Positions 1 to 6,009 of a stretch of 6,240 bases of DNA are shown here, in pieces. The stretch spans positions 1 to 6,240 of the forward strand of contig JANXXG010000014.1 of NCBI GenBank assembly GCA_025350745.1. Reading direction: 5' to 3'. Positions within the stretch are counted from its first letter, which is position 1, and every line of letters starts with the position of its first letter. The position numbers and the translations under genes were made by a program. The notes under the pieces were generated by a model that was not told the DNA's origin, searched no databases, and was given only the letters and a program-made list of their open reading frames with translations. The stretch is from Chloroflexota bacterium. GTDB lineage: Bacteria; Chloroflexota; Limnocylindria; P2-11E.

Positions 1-114
1 TTTGAGCCGCTCCGCGAACGCCCGGCCCAGGGCGGCCGGTGCCTCGATGGCACCGGCGAAGCGCTGCTCGGTCACGATCCCCGCTTCCAGTAGATGGACC
101 GGGCGATGTGCCAT
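1..114 (-). CDS. Unidentified protein, N-terminal 38 codons (runs off left edge)
   Basis: An open minus-strand frame starts at ATG 114-112 and continues without a stop to base 1. It begins MAHRPVHLLEAGIV and ends at the edge in FAERLK. An in-frame TAG lies upstream (160-162, the stop of the small gene before it), so the start must lie between. About three quarters of its codons end in G or C, like the neighbours, which supports real coding. There is no clear Shine-Dalgarno before ATG 114. A -10-like TACACT (132 to 127) lies 12 nt upstream, which would give a very short leader, but no convincing -35 accompanies it. GTG at 75 is an alternative start with only a weak G-rich stretch before it. 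The visible part is alanine- and arginine-rich and looks soluble, with no signal peptide or membrane segment. I do not recognise the family. Same-strand placement suggests it follows the aminotransferase and the small membrane protein. Confidence 0.5.
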   Translation of the reverse strand, partial: MAHRPVHLLEAGIVTEQRFAGAIEAPAALGRAFAERLK

Positions 115-133
115 CAGTTGGCGCGGAGTGTAA

Positions 134-153
134 CGACGGCCCGGAGGCCGTCG
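134..153 (-). terminator. 8-bp hairpin with UNCG tetraloop between two minus-strand genes
   Basis: Bases 134-141 and 146-153 are a perfect 8-bp inverted repeat enclosing 142-145. Read on the minus strand the loop is TCCG closed by C-G, which as RNA is a UNCG-type tetraloop, a class known for high stability. It begins 7 nt after the stop of the small membrane protein gene and ends 20 nt before ATG 114 of the next gene. The bases after it (TTACACT) are not a real U-tract, so it is not a canonical intrinsic terminator. It could be a U-poor terminator of the kind proposed in GC-rich bacteria, an mRNA 3'-end stabiliser, or a structured spacer. The structure is seen in sequence; the function is inferred. 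Confidence 0.4.
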
Positions 154-159
154 CCGTCG

Positions 160-312
160 CTAGAGCCGGCCGAGCAGGCCGGTTTCGATGAGCGCGAGAC
201 AGATGATCGCGACGGCCGCCAGAGGCCATTTGGACCAGCGACCGGCCACGAGCATCAGGATCCCGCAGACGAGAGCGATGAGCGCGAGGATCACGGGAAG
301 GGTCAGCGTCAC
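160..312 (-). CDS. Small two-helix membrane protein, 50 aa
   Basis: The GTG start (312-310) is fixed by a perfect GGAGG at 324-320 with a 7-nt spacer; TAG is at 162-160. The 50-residue product is almost wholly hydrophobic. Residues about 3-24 (leucine, isoleucine, valine and alanine, with Cys16) form one membrane helix. Residues 25-29 (RWSKW) form a basic aromatic turn, and residues about 30-42 start a second helix that ends in the short tail ETGLLGRL. By the positive-inside rule the R25/K28 turn would be cytoplasmic and both termini outside. There is no room for a catalytic domain. It lies 52 nt after the aminotransferase stop on the same strand and may be co-transcribed, although a hairpin lies between them. 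I do not recognise the family. Possible roles are a small membrane-complex subunit, a helper of a transporter, or a two-helix protein of unknown function. Existence is well supported by the Shine-Dalgarno and composition; function is unknown. Confidence 0.72.
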   Translation of the reverse strand: MTLTLPVILALIALVCGILMLVAGRWSKWPLAAVAIICLALIETGLLGRL

Positions 313-319
313 AGGTATT

Positions 320-324
320 CCTCC
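320..324 (-). promoter_or_regulatory. Shine-Dalgarno GGAGG for the 50-aa gene
   Basis: GGAGG read on the minus strand lies 7 nt before GTG 312. It is the best-spaced ribosome binding site in the window. It decides the non-ATG start and is the main argument that this very short frame is a real gene. Confidence 0.75.
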
Positions 325-340
325 GTACGCAATGTTGCCC

Positions 341-362
341 GCCTGCCTTGCAAGCGGCAGGC
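341..362 (-). terminator. 7-bp inverted repeat just after the aminotransferase stop
   Basis: Bases 341-347 and 356-362 are perfectly complementary (GCCTGCC against GGCAGGC) around an 8-nt loop that itself contains TTGCAA. On the minus strand the stem starts 2 nt after the aminotransferase stop (367-365) and ends 16 nt before the GGAGG of the small membrane gene. No U-tract follows, so full termination is doubtful. Partial termination, mRNA end protection, or tuning of the downstream small gene are all possible. Confidence 0.35.
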
Positions 363-364
363 CG

Positions 365-1468
365 TCAGTCGGCGAGCGTCACCAGGGCCCGGTCGATCGC
401 CTCGAGGCCGCCGCGCAGCGTGTGGGTGGGCATGCCATAGCCGATCCGGAGGTGCCGTTCCGCATTGAAGTGGGCGCCGGGGACGACCATCGTGCTCCAG
501 TCGCGGATGAGCCGGTCGACGAGCTCCGTCGACTCGATGGGGTAGCTGTACCCGAAGAAGCAGATCCCGCCCGCGGCCGGCGCCACCCAGTGGAGGTCCT
601 GCGCGTGCGACGCAGCCCAGGACTCGAGGATCGGCCAGCGCTCCGTCAAGAGATAGCGCGCCCTTTTCAACAGCGACTCGCGCCGCGCGAGCGCGATCTC
701 TGCGAGCAGATCGGAGAGCGTCGCCGGCGCGATCGTCGTGTAGTCCTTCATCGCCCACGCGGCCGCGATGCGTTCCGGCGGCGCGACCATCCATCCGATG
801 CGCAGGCCGGGCAGCCCGTAGGCCTTCGACAGTCCGCCGGTCGCGATGATCCGCTCGTGGTGGCCCCAGAACGTCGCCGTCTCCGGACCGACGCGCTCCG
901 CGCCGCGATAGACCTCGTCGGCGATGAGCCAGGTGCCGTGCGGCTCGACGATCGTGGCTAGATCGAGGACCTCCGCGGCGGTCAGCGCCTGGCCGGTCGG
1001 GTTGTTGGGGTTGCACACGCACACGACCTTCGTCCGGTCGGTGACCGCGGCCCGCATCGCGTCAAGGTCGATGCGCCAGCCCCATTCCTCCCGGAGCCAC
1101 ACCTCTTTCACCTTCGCCCCGAGGCCGCGCGCGATGCCGTGGAGCTGCATGTAGTTGGGCATGACGATGATGACCTCATCGCCGGGCTCGACGAGCGTCG
1201 CGAGCGCCAGGAAGTTCGCCTCGCTCGTGCCCGTGGTGATGAGCACGTTGTCCCGGGTCGCCTCCGGGTGGAAGGACGCGACCGCGGTGCGGGTCGCGTC
1301 CCGGCCCATCCCGTTCGAGTAGCCGAGGCGCTCTTTCGCGAGCAGCCCGAGATCGCGGACCGCATCCTCGAGCGTGAGCGCCTCAAGGCCCGACTCGGAG
1401 AGGTCGTACGTGACCGTGTGCTCCCAGGTCGACTGCATGCGCTCCATGGAGAACTCGGGGAACCGCAT
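365..1468 (-). CDS. PLP-dependent class I/II aminotransferase, 367 aa
   Basis: This is a fold-type I, PLP-dependent enzyme that would move an amino group between an amino acid and a 2-oxo acid in the cytoplasm. Visible landmarks in order: TGTSEAN at 79-85 (phosphate-binding loop), NPNNPTG at 153-159, DEVY at 184-187 (Asp184 expected to contact the pyridine nitrogen, Tyr187 its O3'), SKAYGLPGLRIGW at 214-226 with Lys215 as the Schiff-base lysine, and LRIGYG at 340-345 with Arg341 as the likely carboxylate-binding arginine. No catalytic residue is missing. The start MRFPEFSMERMQ at ATG 1468 matches the usual N-terminus of this subgroup. It has only a weak AAGG 3 nt upstream. The frame stays open far upstream, but that part is antisense to pth. 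At 367 aa it is slightly shorter than aspartate aminotransferases (about 390-400). The subgroup resembles generic 'aminotransferase class I/II-fold' proteins, related to capreomycidine synthase-type enzymes, whose substrates are mostly unassigned. Substrate here is unknown. Confidence 0.93.
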   Translation of the reverse strand: MRFPEFSMERMQSTWEHTVTYDLSESGLEALTLEDAVRDLGLLAKERLGYSNGMGRDATRTAVASFHPEATRDNVLITTGTSEANFLALATLVEPGDEVIIVMPNYMQLHGIARGLGAKVKEVWLREEWGWRIDLDAMRAAVTDRTKVVCVCNPNNPTGQALTAAEVLDLATIVEPHGTWLIADEVYRGAERVGPETATFWGHHERIIATGGLSKAYGLPGLRIGWMVAPPERIAAAWAMKDYTTIAPATLSDLLAEIALARRESLLKRARYLLTERWPILESWAASHAQDLHWVAPAAGGICFFGYSYPIESTELVDRLIRDWSTMVVPGAHFNAERHLRIGYGMPTHTLRGGLEAIDRALVTLAD

Positions 1469-1580
1469 CGGCCTTATGGTCGCAGGCCGTGGCCTCGCGC
1501 CGCGTGGCGCGGTATCCTTGACCCGAACAGAAGACGCGATCGCCAAGGACCTCGGCCGTTCCGGCTCAGGCCCTATTTCC
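1469..1580. promoter_or_regulatory. Divergent intergenic region (aminotransferase / pth)
   Basis: These 112 nt separate two divergent start codons, so promoters for both directions are expected here. Two inverted repeats lie side by side: 1484-1488/1491-1495 (AGGCC around GT) and 1496-1501/1506-1511 (CGCGCC around GCGT). On the plus strand TATCCT at 1513-1518 fits a loose -10 and TTGACC at 1518-1523 a loose -35, but they overlap and neither has a good partner at 16-18 nt, so I do not name a promoter. At this GC content short GC palindromes arise often by chance. They could be an operator, but this is weak. Confidence 0.3.
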
Positions 1581-2192
1581 ATGTCCAGGAGGAGCGTGCG
1601 CAAGTTCTTCGGTGGCAGCCCCCCCCGGGTCGACAAGATCGTCGTCGGACTCGGGAATCCGGGCGACAGGTACGCGAACACTCGGCACAACGTCGGCTTC
1701 GCGGTGGCGAGCCGAGTGGCGAAGCGCGCCCGCGCGGATTTCGGGATCAAGGCCGCCGACTCGCGGATCGCCGAAGGCAGCCTCGGCGACCTCAAGGTCG
1801 CGATCGCGCGGCCCCAGACGTTCATGAACGACAGCGGGCGCGCCCTGACGAAGCTGCTGGACCGGTACCGGCTCGAGCCAAAGGACGCGATCGTCGTATT
1901 CGACGATGTCGACCTGCCGCTCGGCACGATCCGCATCCGGCAGTCAGGCAGCTCGGGGACCCATAACGGGATGCGCTCGATCGTGAGCGCCATCGGCGAA
2001 GGCTTCCCCCGCATCCGCGTCGGCGTAGCGCCCGCGGAGCCACGCGAGGTCCCCGATCTCGCCGAGTACGTCCTATCCCCGTTCGATGAGGACGAGAAGG
2101 CCGTCGCCGAGAAGGCGATGGACCGGGCCGCGGAGGCGGTCCTGGTCGCGGTCCGCGATCTGGCCCGGGCGATGAATCAGTTCAATGGCTGA
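1581..2192 (+). CDS. pth: Peptidyl-tRNA hydrolase (Pth), 203 aa
   Basis: Pth cleaves the ester bond of peptidyl-tRNAs released from stalled ribosomes, recycling tRNA in the cytoplasm; it is usually essential. Counting from ATG 1581, the family signatures are GLGNPG at 23-28 (Asn26), TRHNVGF at 34-40 with the catalytic histidine His36, RPQTFMNDSG at 77-86 (Asn83), DDVDLP at 108-113 with Asp108 matching the aspartate that orients the histidine, and GSSGTHNGMRSI at 123-134 (Asn129). All expected residues are present, and 203 aa is close to the normal 190-200. The start is uncertain. ATG 1581 has no Shine-Dalgarno, whereas GTG 1596 (giving 198 aa) follows AGGAGG at 1587-1592 by only 3 nt, which is short. 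Both give an N-terminus about 10-15 residues longer than E. coli Pth. I prefer ATG 1581 slightly. The last 8 nt overlap mfd, the same order as spoVC-mfd in Bacillus. Confidence 0.96.
   Translation: MSRRSVRKFFGGSPPRVDKIVVGLGNPGDRYANTRHNVGFAVASRVAKRARADFGIKAADSRIAEGSLGDLKVAIARPQTFMNDSGRALTKLLDRYRLEPKDAIVVFDDVDLPLGTIRIRQSGSSGTHNGMRSIVSAIGEGFPRIRVGVAPAEPREVPDLAEYVLSPFDEDEKAVAEKAMDRAAEAVLVAVRDLARAMNQFNG
1619..1626 (+). repeat. C8 homopolymer tract in the pth N-terminus
   Basis: Eight consecutive C bases lie over Pth codons 13-16 (Ser-Pro-Pro-Arg), directly followed by GGG. Such runs are prone to polymerase slippage and to sequencing indels. A one-base change would move the frame between the start and the GLGNPG motif. 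As given, the frame is intact. Confidence 0.8.
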
Positions 2193-5100
2193 TGCCGTTC
2201 GCGCCGCCCTTCCGGTCGCGAGGCTCGCGGGTCTGCTCGCACGCGCCGAGGAGAGCCTCGCGTTCCGCACGCTGGCCGACCGGGTCGCGACAGGCGGCAC
2301 CATCGCCGTCACCGACGCGACCGCGGGCGCTCGCGCGTACGCGTGGGCATCGCTCGTCGCGACGCAGGGCCGGACCGTTCTCGTGATCGCCCCGAGCGAG
2401 GATCGTGCGCGCCGCTGGCGCGCCGAGCTCGCGGGTTGGCTCGGCGACGATCGTGTCGTCGCCTTCCCCGAGCGCGAGTCGATGCCGTACGAAGTGGGCT
2501 CCCCGTCCGCGAGCTCGGTCCACCAGCGGCTGCTCGCGCTCTGGCGTCTGAGCGACGGTGAGCCGATCGCGGTCGTCGCGTCGCTGCGCGCGGCCATGGA
2601 GTGGACGCTCCCGGCCCAGACGCTCGCCGATCGCGGACGAGCGCTGCGGCCCGGCACGACCCTCCCCTGGCAGAAGACCGCGGCCTGGCTGCTCTCCCTC
2701 GGCTACGAGCCCGTGCCGGAGGTCAGTGAGCCCGGCACGTTCTCGCGGCGTGGCGGGATCATCGACGTGTACCCCGCCTCCGCCGTGGAGCCGGCGCGCA
2801 TCGAGCTGTTCGGCGACGACATCGAGTCCATCCGGAGCTTCGACCCGGTCACGCAGCGCTCGCAGTCGACGCTCGAGGAGCTCGTGGTGCTGCCGGCGCG
2901 CGAGATCACGCTCGAGCGCGGCCCCGAGGTCGCCGACCGGATCGCCGCCGCCGGCTGGGATGCGCTGGGTGAGGACCTCGCCGACTACACCACGATCCTC
3001 GAAGGGCTGCGGCAGGGCCAGTACGCGCCAGGCGTGGACACCTTCGGGCCGCTCCTCGGCGCCACCGCCTCGCTGCTCGCGCACCTGCCACCGGATCGCG
3101 CCACGGTCGTGTTCGAGGACTCCGTCGAGCTCGCGCTCGCCTGGGACTCGTACGAAGCGCTCGCCGAGGAGCGCCGCGAGGAGCTTCGGGACAATGGCCT
3201 CCCGGTGACCGCGTTCCCGCCTCCGTACGTGCCGCGGACGCAGCTGGAGCGTGAGGCCGGCGAGCACGGCGCGATCCGCGTCGCGCCCGCGGACAATGCC
3301 CTGAAGCTCGGCTGGCCCGGTAGCGCGAACTACGCCGGCCGCCTCGACCAGTTCCTCCGCGAGGTCGCGGCCGCCGGCACCGGCACGCGCGTCGTCGCGA
3401 CGCCGCAGGCGGCGCGCCTCTCCGAGCTCCTCGCCGAGCGTGAGGTCGTCGCCACGCCGCAGGAGTCGCTGACCGATACCCCGGCCCCGGGTTCGCTCGT
3501 GCTCCTCCACGTGCCCTTGGCCGAGGGCTTCGCCATCCCGGAGCTCGACCTGCGGGTATTCACCGACGCCGAGGTCTTCGGCTTCCGCAAGCCGCGTCAT
3601 CCCGAGCGCCGCCGCCGTCGCGTCGCCGTCGGCTCGTTCCTCCAGGACCTGAAGCCCGGCGATCACGTCGTGCACGAGGACTCCGGCATCGCGCGGTTCG
3701 AGGGCTTCGAGACAAAGCAGGTCCTTGGCGTCGAGCGCGAGTACCTGATCCTGACCTTCGCCGACGGGACCCGCTGGCTCCCGACCGATCGGATCGACAA
3801 GATCACCCGATACGTCGGCGGACAGGCGCCGGCGCTCTCGGTCATGGGCGGCCGCGATTGGCTCAAGACGAAGGGTAAGGCGAAGCGCGCGGCCGCGGAG
3901 ATCGCCCGCGAGCTGCTCCGGCTCTACGCGGCGCGCGAGGCCACGCAGGGCCATGCCTTTGGCAGGGACACGCCGTGGCAGATCGAGATGGAGAATGCGT
4001 TCCCGTACACCGAGACACCGGATCAGCTCCTCGCGATCGAGGAGACGAAGAAGGACATGGAGCGGTCGCGACCGATGGATCGCCTCATCGTGGGCGACGT
4101 CGGATACGGGAAGACGGAGGTCGCCCTGCGTGCCGCGTTCAAGGCGGTGATGGACGGCAAGCAGGTCGCGATCCTTGTGCCCACGACGGTCCTTGCCCAG
4201 CAGCACTTCGAGACGTTCAGCGAGCGGCTCGCGACCTTCCCGGTGAAGATCGACATGCTCTCGCGCTTCCGGCTCCCGGTCGAGCAGAAGGAGACGGTCG
4301 AGCGCCTGCGGACCGGCGATGTGGACATCGTCGTCGGCACGCACCGGGTGCTGCAGAAGGACGTGAGCTTCCGCGATCTCGGTCTTGTCGTCATTGACGA
4401 GGAGCACCGCTTCGGCGTGCGGCACAAGGAACGTCTGAAGTCGATGCGGACCGAGGTCGACGTACTCTCGATGACCGCGACGCCGATCCCGCGCACGCTC
4501 CACATGGCCCTCTCGGGTGTGCGCGACATCAGCGTCATCGAGACGCCGCCTGAGGATCGCCAGCCCATTGAGACCCATGTCGTCGAGCGCAGCGACGACA
4601 TCATCCGCGAGGCCATCGTGCGTGAGCTCGATCGCGGCGGGCAGGTCTATTACGTGCACAACCGGGTGATGGGGATCGAGCAGGAGACCGAGCGGCTCCG
4701 GCAGCTCGTGCCCCAGGCGAAGTTCATCGTCGGCCATGGCCAGATGGACGAGCGCCGGCTCGAGCGGGTGATGGTCGACTTCGCCGACCAGGACCATGAC
4801 GTGCTCGTCTGCACGACGATCATCGAGTCGGGTCTCGACATCCCCAATGTGAACACCATCGTCATCGACCGTGCCGGCACGCTCGGTCTCGCGCAGCTTT
4901 ACCAGCTGCGCGGTCGCGTCGGTCGGAGCGCCGAGAAGGCCTACGCGTACCTCCTCTACACAAGGGAGGCGACGCTCACGGAGCAGGCCCGCGCTCGGCT
5001 TCAGGCGGTCTTCGAGGCGAGCGAGCTCGGTGCCGGATTCAAGATCGCGATGCACGACCTCGAGATCCGCGGCGCGGGGAACATCCTCGGCGCCGAGCAG

Positions 5101-5622
5101 CACGGCCACGTCGCCGCCGTCGGCTTCGAGCTGTACGCCCAGCTGCTCGAAGAGGCGGTCAACGAGCAGCGCGGCACGAAGCCGCTCGCTGCCGCGGTGT
5201 CCGACACGGTCGTCGATCTGTCCCTTTCGACCGCGATCCCCGATGAGTACATACCGGCGCGCGCGCGCAAGCTCGAGATGTACCGCCGCCTCGCGGAGCT
5301 GAGCGAGCTCGACGACCTCGTGGCCCTTCGCGAGGAGCTGAAGGACCGGTACGGTGCTCCGCCCGAGCCGATGCGCAACCTCCTTTACGGTGTCGAGGTG
5401 AAGCTGCGGGCGGCTCGAGCCGGTGCAACGGAGGTCCGCGTGCGCGGTGCGGAGCTTCGCATCGGCATGGGTCGCGACCTCGGCGATCCCGATCGCAAGA
5501 TCCTCCTCGCCATGTTCCCGAAGGCGCAGCACGGTCAGCGCCAGATCCGCGCATCGATCGTCGAAGCGCGCGGCGACTGGCGGGACGCCCTCACCGGGCT
5601 GCTCGAGGGATTCGCGGCGTGA
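2185..5622 (+). CDS. mfd: Transcription-repair coupling factor Mfd, 1145 aa
   Basis: Mfd is a DNA translocase that binds RNA polymerase stalled at lesions, pushes it off and recruits UvrA for nucleotide excision repair. The length matches E. coli Mfd (about 1148 aa). Rough layout: a UvrB-like module (about 1-345) in which the Walker A region reads TDATAGARA instead of GKT, as expected for the non-ATPase module, with FSRRGGIIDVYP at 186-197; a linker domain (about 380-470); a CarD-like RNA polymerase-interaction domain (about 487-565); and the SF2 motor. Motor motifs are Walker A GDVGYGKT at 637-644 (Lys643), DEEH at 738-741, TATPIP at 764-769, and QLRGRVGR at 907-914. The translocation (TRG) region DLEIRGAG at 958-965 has Arg962 and Gln972, ten residues apart like E. 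coli R953/Q963. The C-terminal autoinhibitory domain (about 995-1145) is complete. ATG 2185 lies inside the end of pth with little Shine-Dalgarno, so translation is probably coupled. The four bases at the 3' end are shared with ridA. Confidence 0.98.
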   Translation: MADAVRAALPVARLAGLLARAEESLAFRTLADRVATGGTIAVTDATAGARAYAWASLVATQGRTVLVIAPSEDRARRWRAELAGWLGDDRVVAFPERESMPYEVGSPSASSVHQRLLALWRLSDGEPIAVVASLRAAMEWTLPAQTLADRGRALRPGTTLPWQKTAAWLLSLGYEPVPEVSEPGTFSRRGGIIDVYPASAVEPARIELFGDDIESIRSFDPVTQRSQSTLEELVVLPAREITLERGPEVADRIAAAGWDALGEDLADYTTILEGLRQGQYAPGVDTFGPLLGATASLLAHLPPDRATVVFEDSVELALAWDSYEALAEERREELRDNGLPVTAFPPPYVPRTQLEREAGEHGAIRVAPADNALKLGWPGSANYAGRLDQFLREVAAAGTGTRVVATPQAARLSELLAEREVVATPQESLTDTPAPGSLVLLHVPLAEGFAIPELDLRVFTDAEVFGFRKPRHPERRRRRVAVGSFLQDLKPGDHVVHEDSGIARFEGFETKQVLGVEREYLILTFADGTRWLPTDRIDKITRYVGGQAPALSVMGGRDWLKTKGKAKRAAAEIARELLRLYAAREATQGHAFGRDTPWQIEMENAFPYTETPDQLLAIEETKKDMERSRPMDRLIVGDVGYGKTEVALRAAFKAVMDGKQVAILVPTTVLAQQHFETFSERLATFPVKIDMLSRFRLPVEQKETVERLRTGDVDIVVGTHRVLQKDVSFRDLGLVVIDEEHRFGVRHKERLKSMRTEVDVLSMTATPIPRTLHMALSGVRDISVIETPPEDRQPIETHVVERSDDIIREAIVRELDRGGQVYYVHNRVMGIEQETERLRQLVPQAKFIVGHGQMDERRLERVMVDFADQDHDVLVCTTIIESGLDIPNVNTIVIDRAGTLGLAQLYQLRGRVGRSAEKAYAYLLYTREATLTEQARARLQAVFEASELGAGFKIAMHDLEIRGAGNILGAEQHGHVAAVGFELYAQLLEEAVNEQRGTKPLAAAVSDTVVDLSLSTAIPDEYIPARARKLEMYRRLAELSELDDLVALREELKDRYGAPPEPMRNLLYGVEVKLRAARAGATEVRVRGAELRIGMGRDLGDPDRKILLAMFPKAQHGQRQIRASIVEARGDWRDALTGLLEGFAA

Positions 5623-6002
5623 CCAGGCGGGCCATCTCGACCGACGCCGCGCCGAAGGCCATCGGCCCGTACAGCCAGGCGATCGTCGCGGGCGACCTCG
5701 TGTTCGTGTCCGGCCAGGCCGGCATCGATCCCGCGACGGGTGCGGTCGCCCTTGGGATCGAAGCCCAGGCCGAGCAGGCGCTGCGGAACGTCGCCGCGAT
5801 CCTCGAGGCCGCGGGGTGCTCGATGGCCGATGTGGTGAAGACGACGCTCTGGCTCACCGATGCCGCGCATTTCACGCTCGTCAATGCCATCTACGCCCGC
5901 CACCTGCCGGAGCCGGCGCCCGCACGCTCGACGCCGATCCTCGCGGCCCTGCCGCGCGGGTTCCTCATCTCGGTCGATGCGATCGCGGTCAAGCCGCAGT
6001 GA
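5619..6002 (+). CDS. RidA/YjgF/YER057c/UK114 family protein, 127 aa
   Basis: RidA-type proteins are small, usually trimeric, cytoplasmic deaminases that hydrolyse reactive enamine/imine intermediates released by PLP enzymes. The GTG start is fused to the mfd stop (GTGA), and GAGGG at 5605-5609 gives a good Shine-Dalgarno 9 nt upstream. Family landmarks are APKAIGPYSQ at 11-20 (Tyr18), VSGQ at 30-33 (Ser31), NVAAIL around 57-62, KTTLWLTD at 74-81, and PARSTP at 101-106 with Arg103 matching the key Arg105 of E. coli RidA, then LPRGF at 111-115 and DAIAV at 120-124. Length is typical. Compared with the E. coli sequence from memory, Cys107 is Thr105 and Glu120 is Ser118, so two archetypal positions differ while Tyr, Ser and Arg are kept. 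It may therefore belong to another Rid subfamily, and I leave the gene symbol empty. A PLP aminotransferase, the kind of enzyme that produces such intermediates, lies on the opposite strand nearby, but no link is shown. Confidence 0.93.
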   Translation: MTRRAISTDAAPKAIGPYSQAIVAGDLVFVSGQAGIDPATGAVALGIEAQAEQALRNVAAILEAAGCSMADVVKTTLWLTDAAHFTLVNAIYARHLPEPAPARSTPILAALPRGFLISVDAIAVKPQ

Positions 6003-6004
6003 GG
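6001..6004 (+). promoter_or_regulatory. Shine-Dalgarno GAGG overlapping the ridA-like stop
   Basis: GAGG at 6001-6004 shares two bases with the TGA stop (6000-6002) of the RidA-like gene and lies 5 nt before ATG 6010. It fixes the start of the last gene and makes translational coupling likely. Confidence 0.65.
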
Positions 6005-6009
6005 AACGG

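Noticed and set aside
188..961. A 257-codon plus-strand open frame opposite the small membrane gene and the aminotransferase
   Set aside because: It has arginine-rich low-information composition, no motif and no ribosome binding site, and it lies opposite a gene with intact catalytic motifs.
1518..1546. TTGACC as a sigma-70 -35 box for pth
   Set aside because: The bases 16-18 nt downstream (around CGCCAA) do not resemble a -10 box, so a full promoter cannot be supported.
1374..1580. In-frame upstream starts for pth (a 272-codon version)
   Set aside because: They would overlap the 5' end of the divergent aminotransferase gene and add about 69 residues absent from the Pth family.
1139..1966. 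A 275-codon plus-strand frame overlapping the aminotransferase start and pth
   Set aside because: It is a frame-shadow product of high GC: it crosses the divergent intergenic region and overlaps pth out of frame, with no recognisable domain.
1469..2014. Extension of the aminotransferase frame by 182 codons upstream of ATG 1468
   Set aside because: This part is antisense to the conserved core of pth and shows no family similarity. MRFPEF at 1468 is the normal N-terminus of the subgroup.
2182..5532. A 1116-codon minus-strand open frame covering almost the whole of mfd
   Set aside because: It is a mirror of the GC-rich codon bias of mfd, where stop codons on the opposite strand become rare. 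Its product is rich in R, A, G, E and L with no recognisable domain, while the plus strand encodes a complete Mfd with all motifs.
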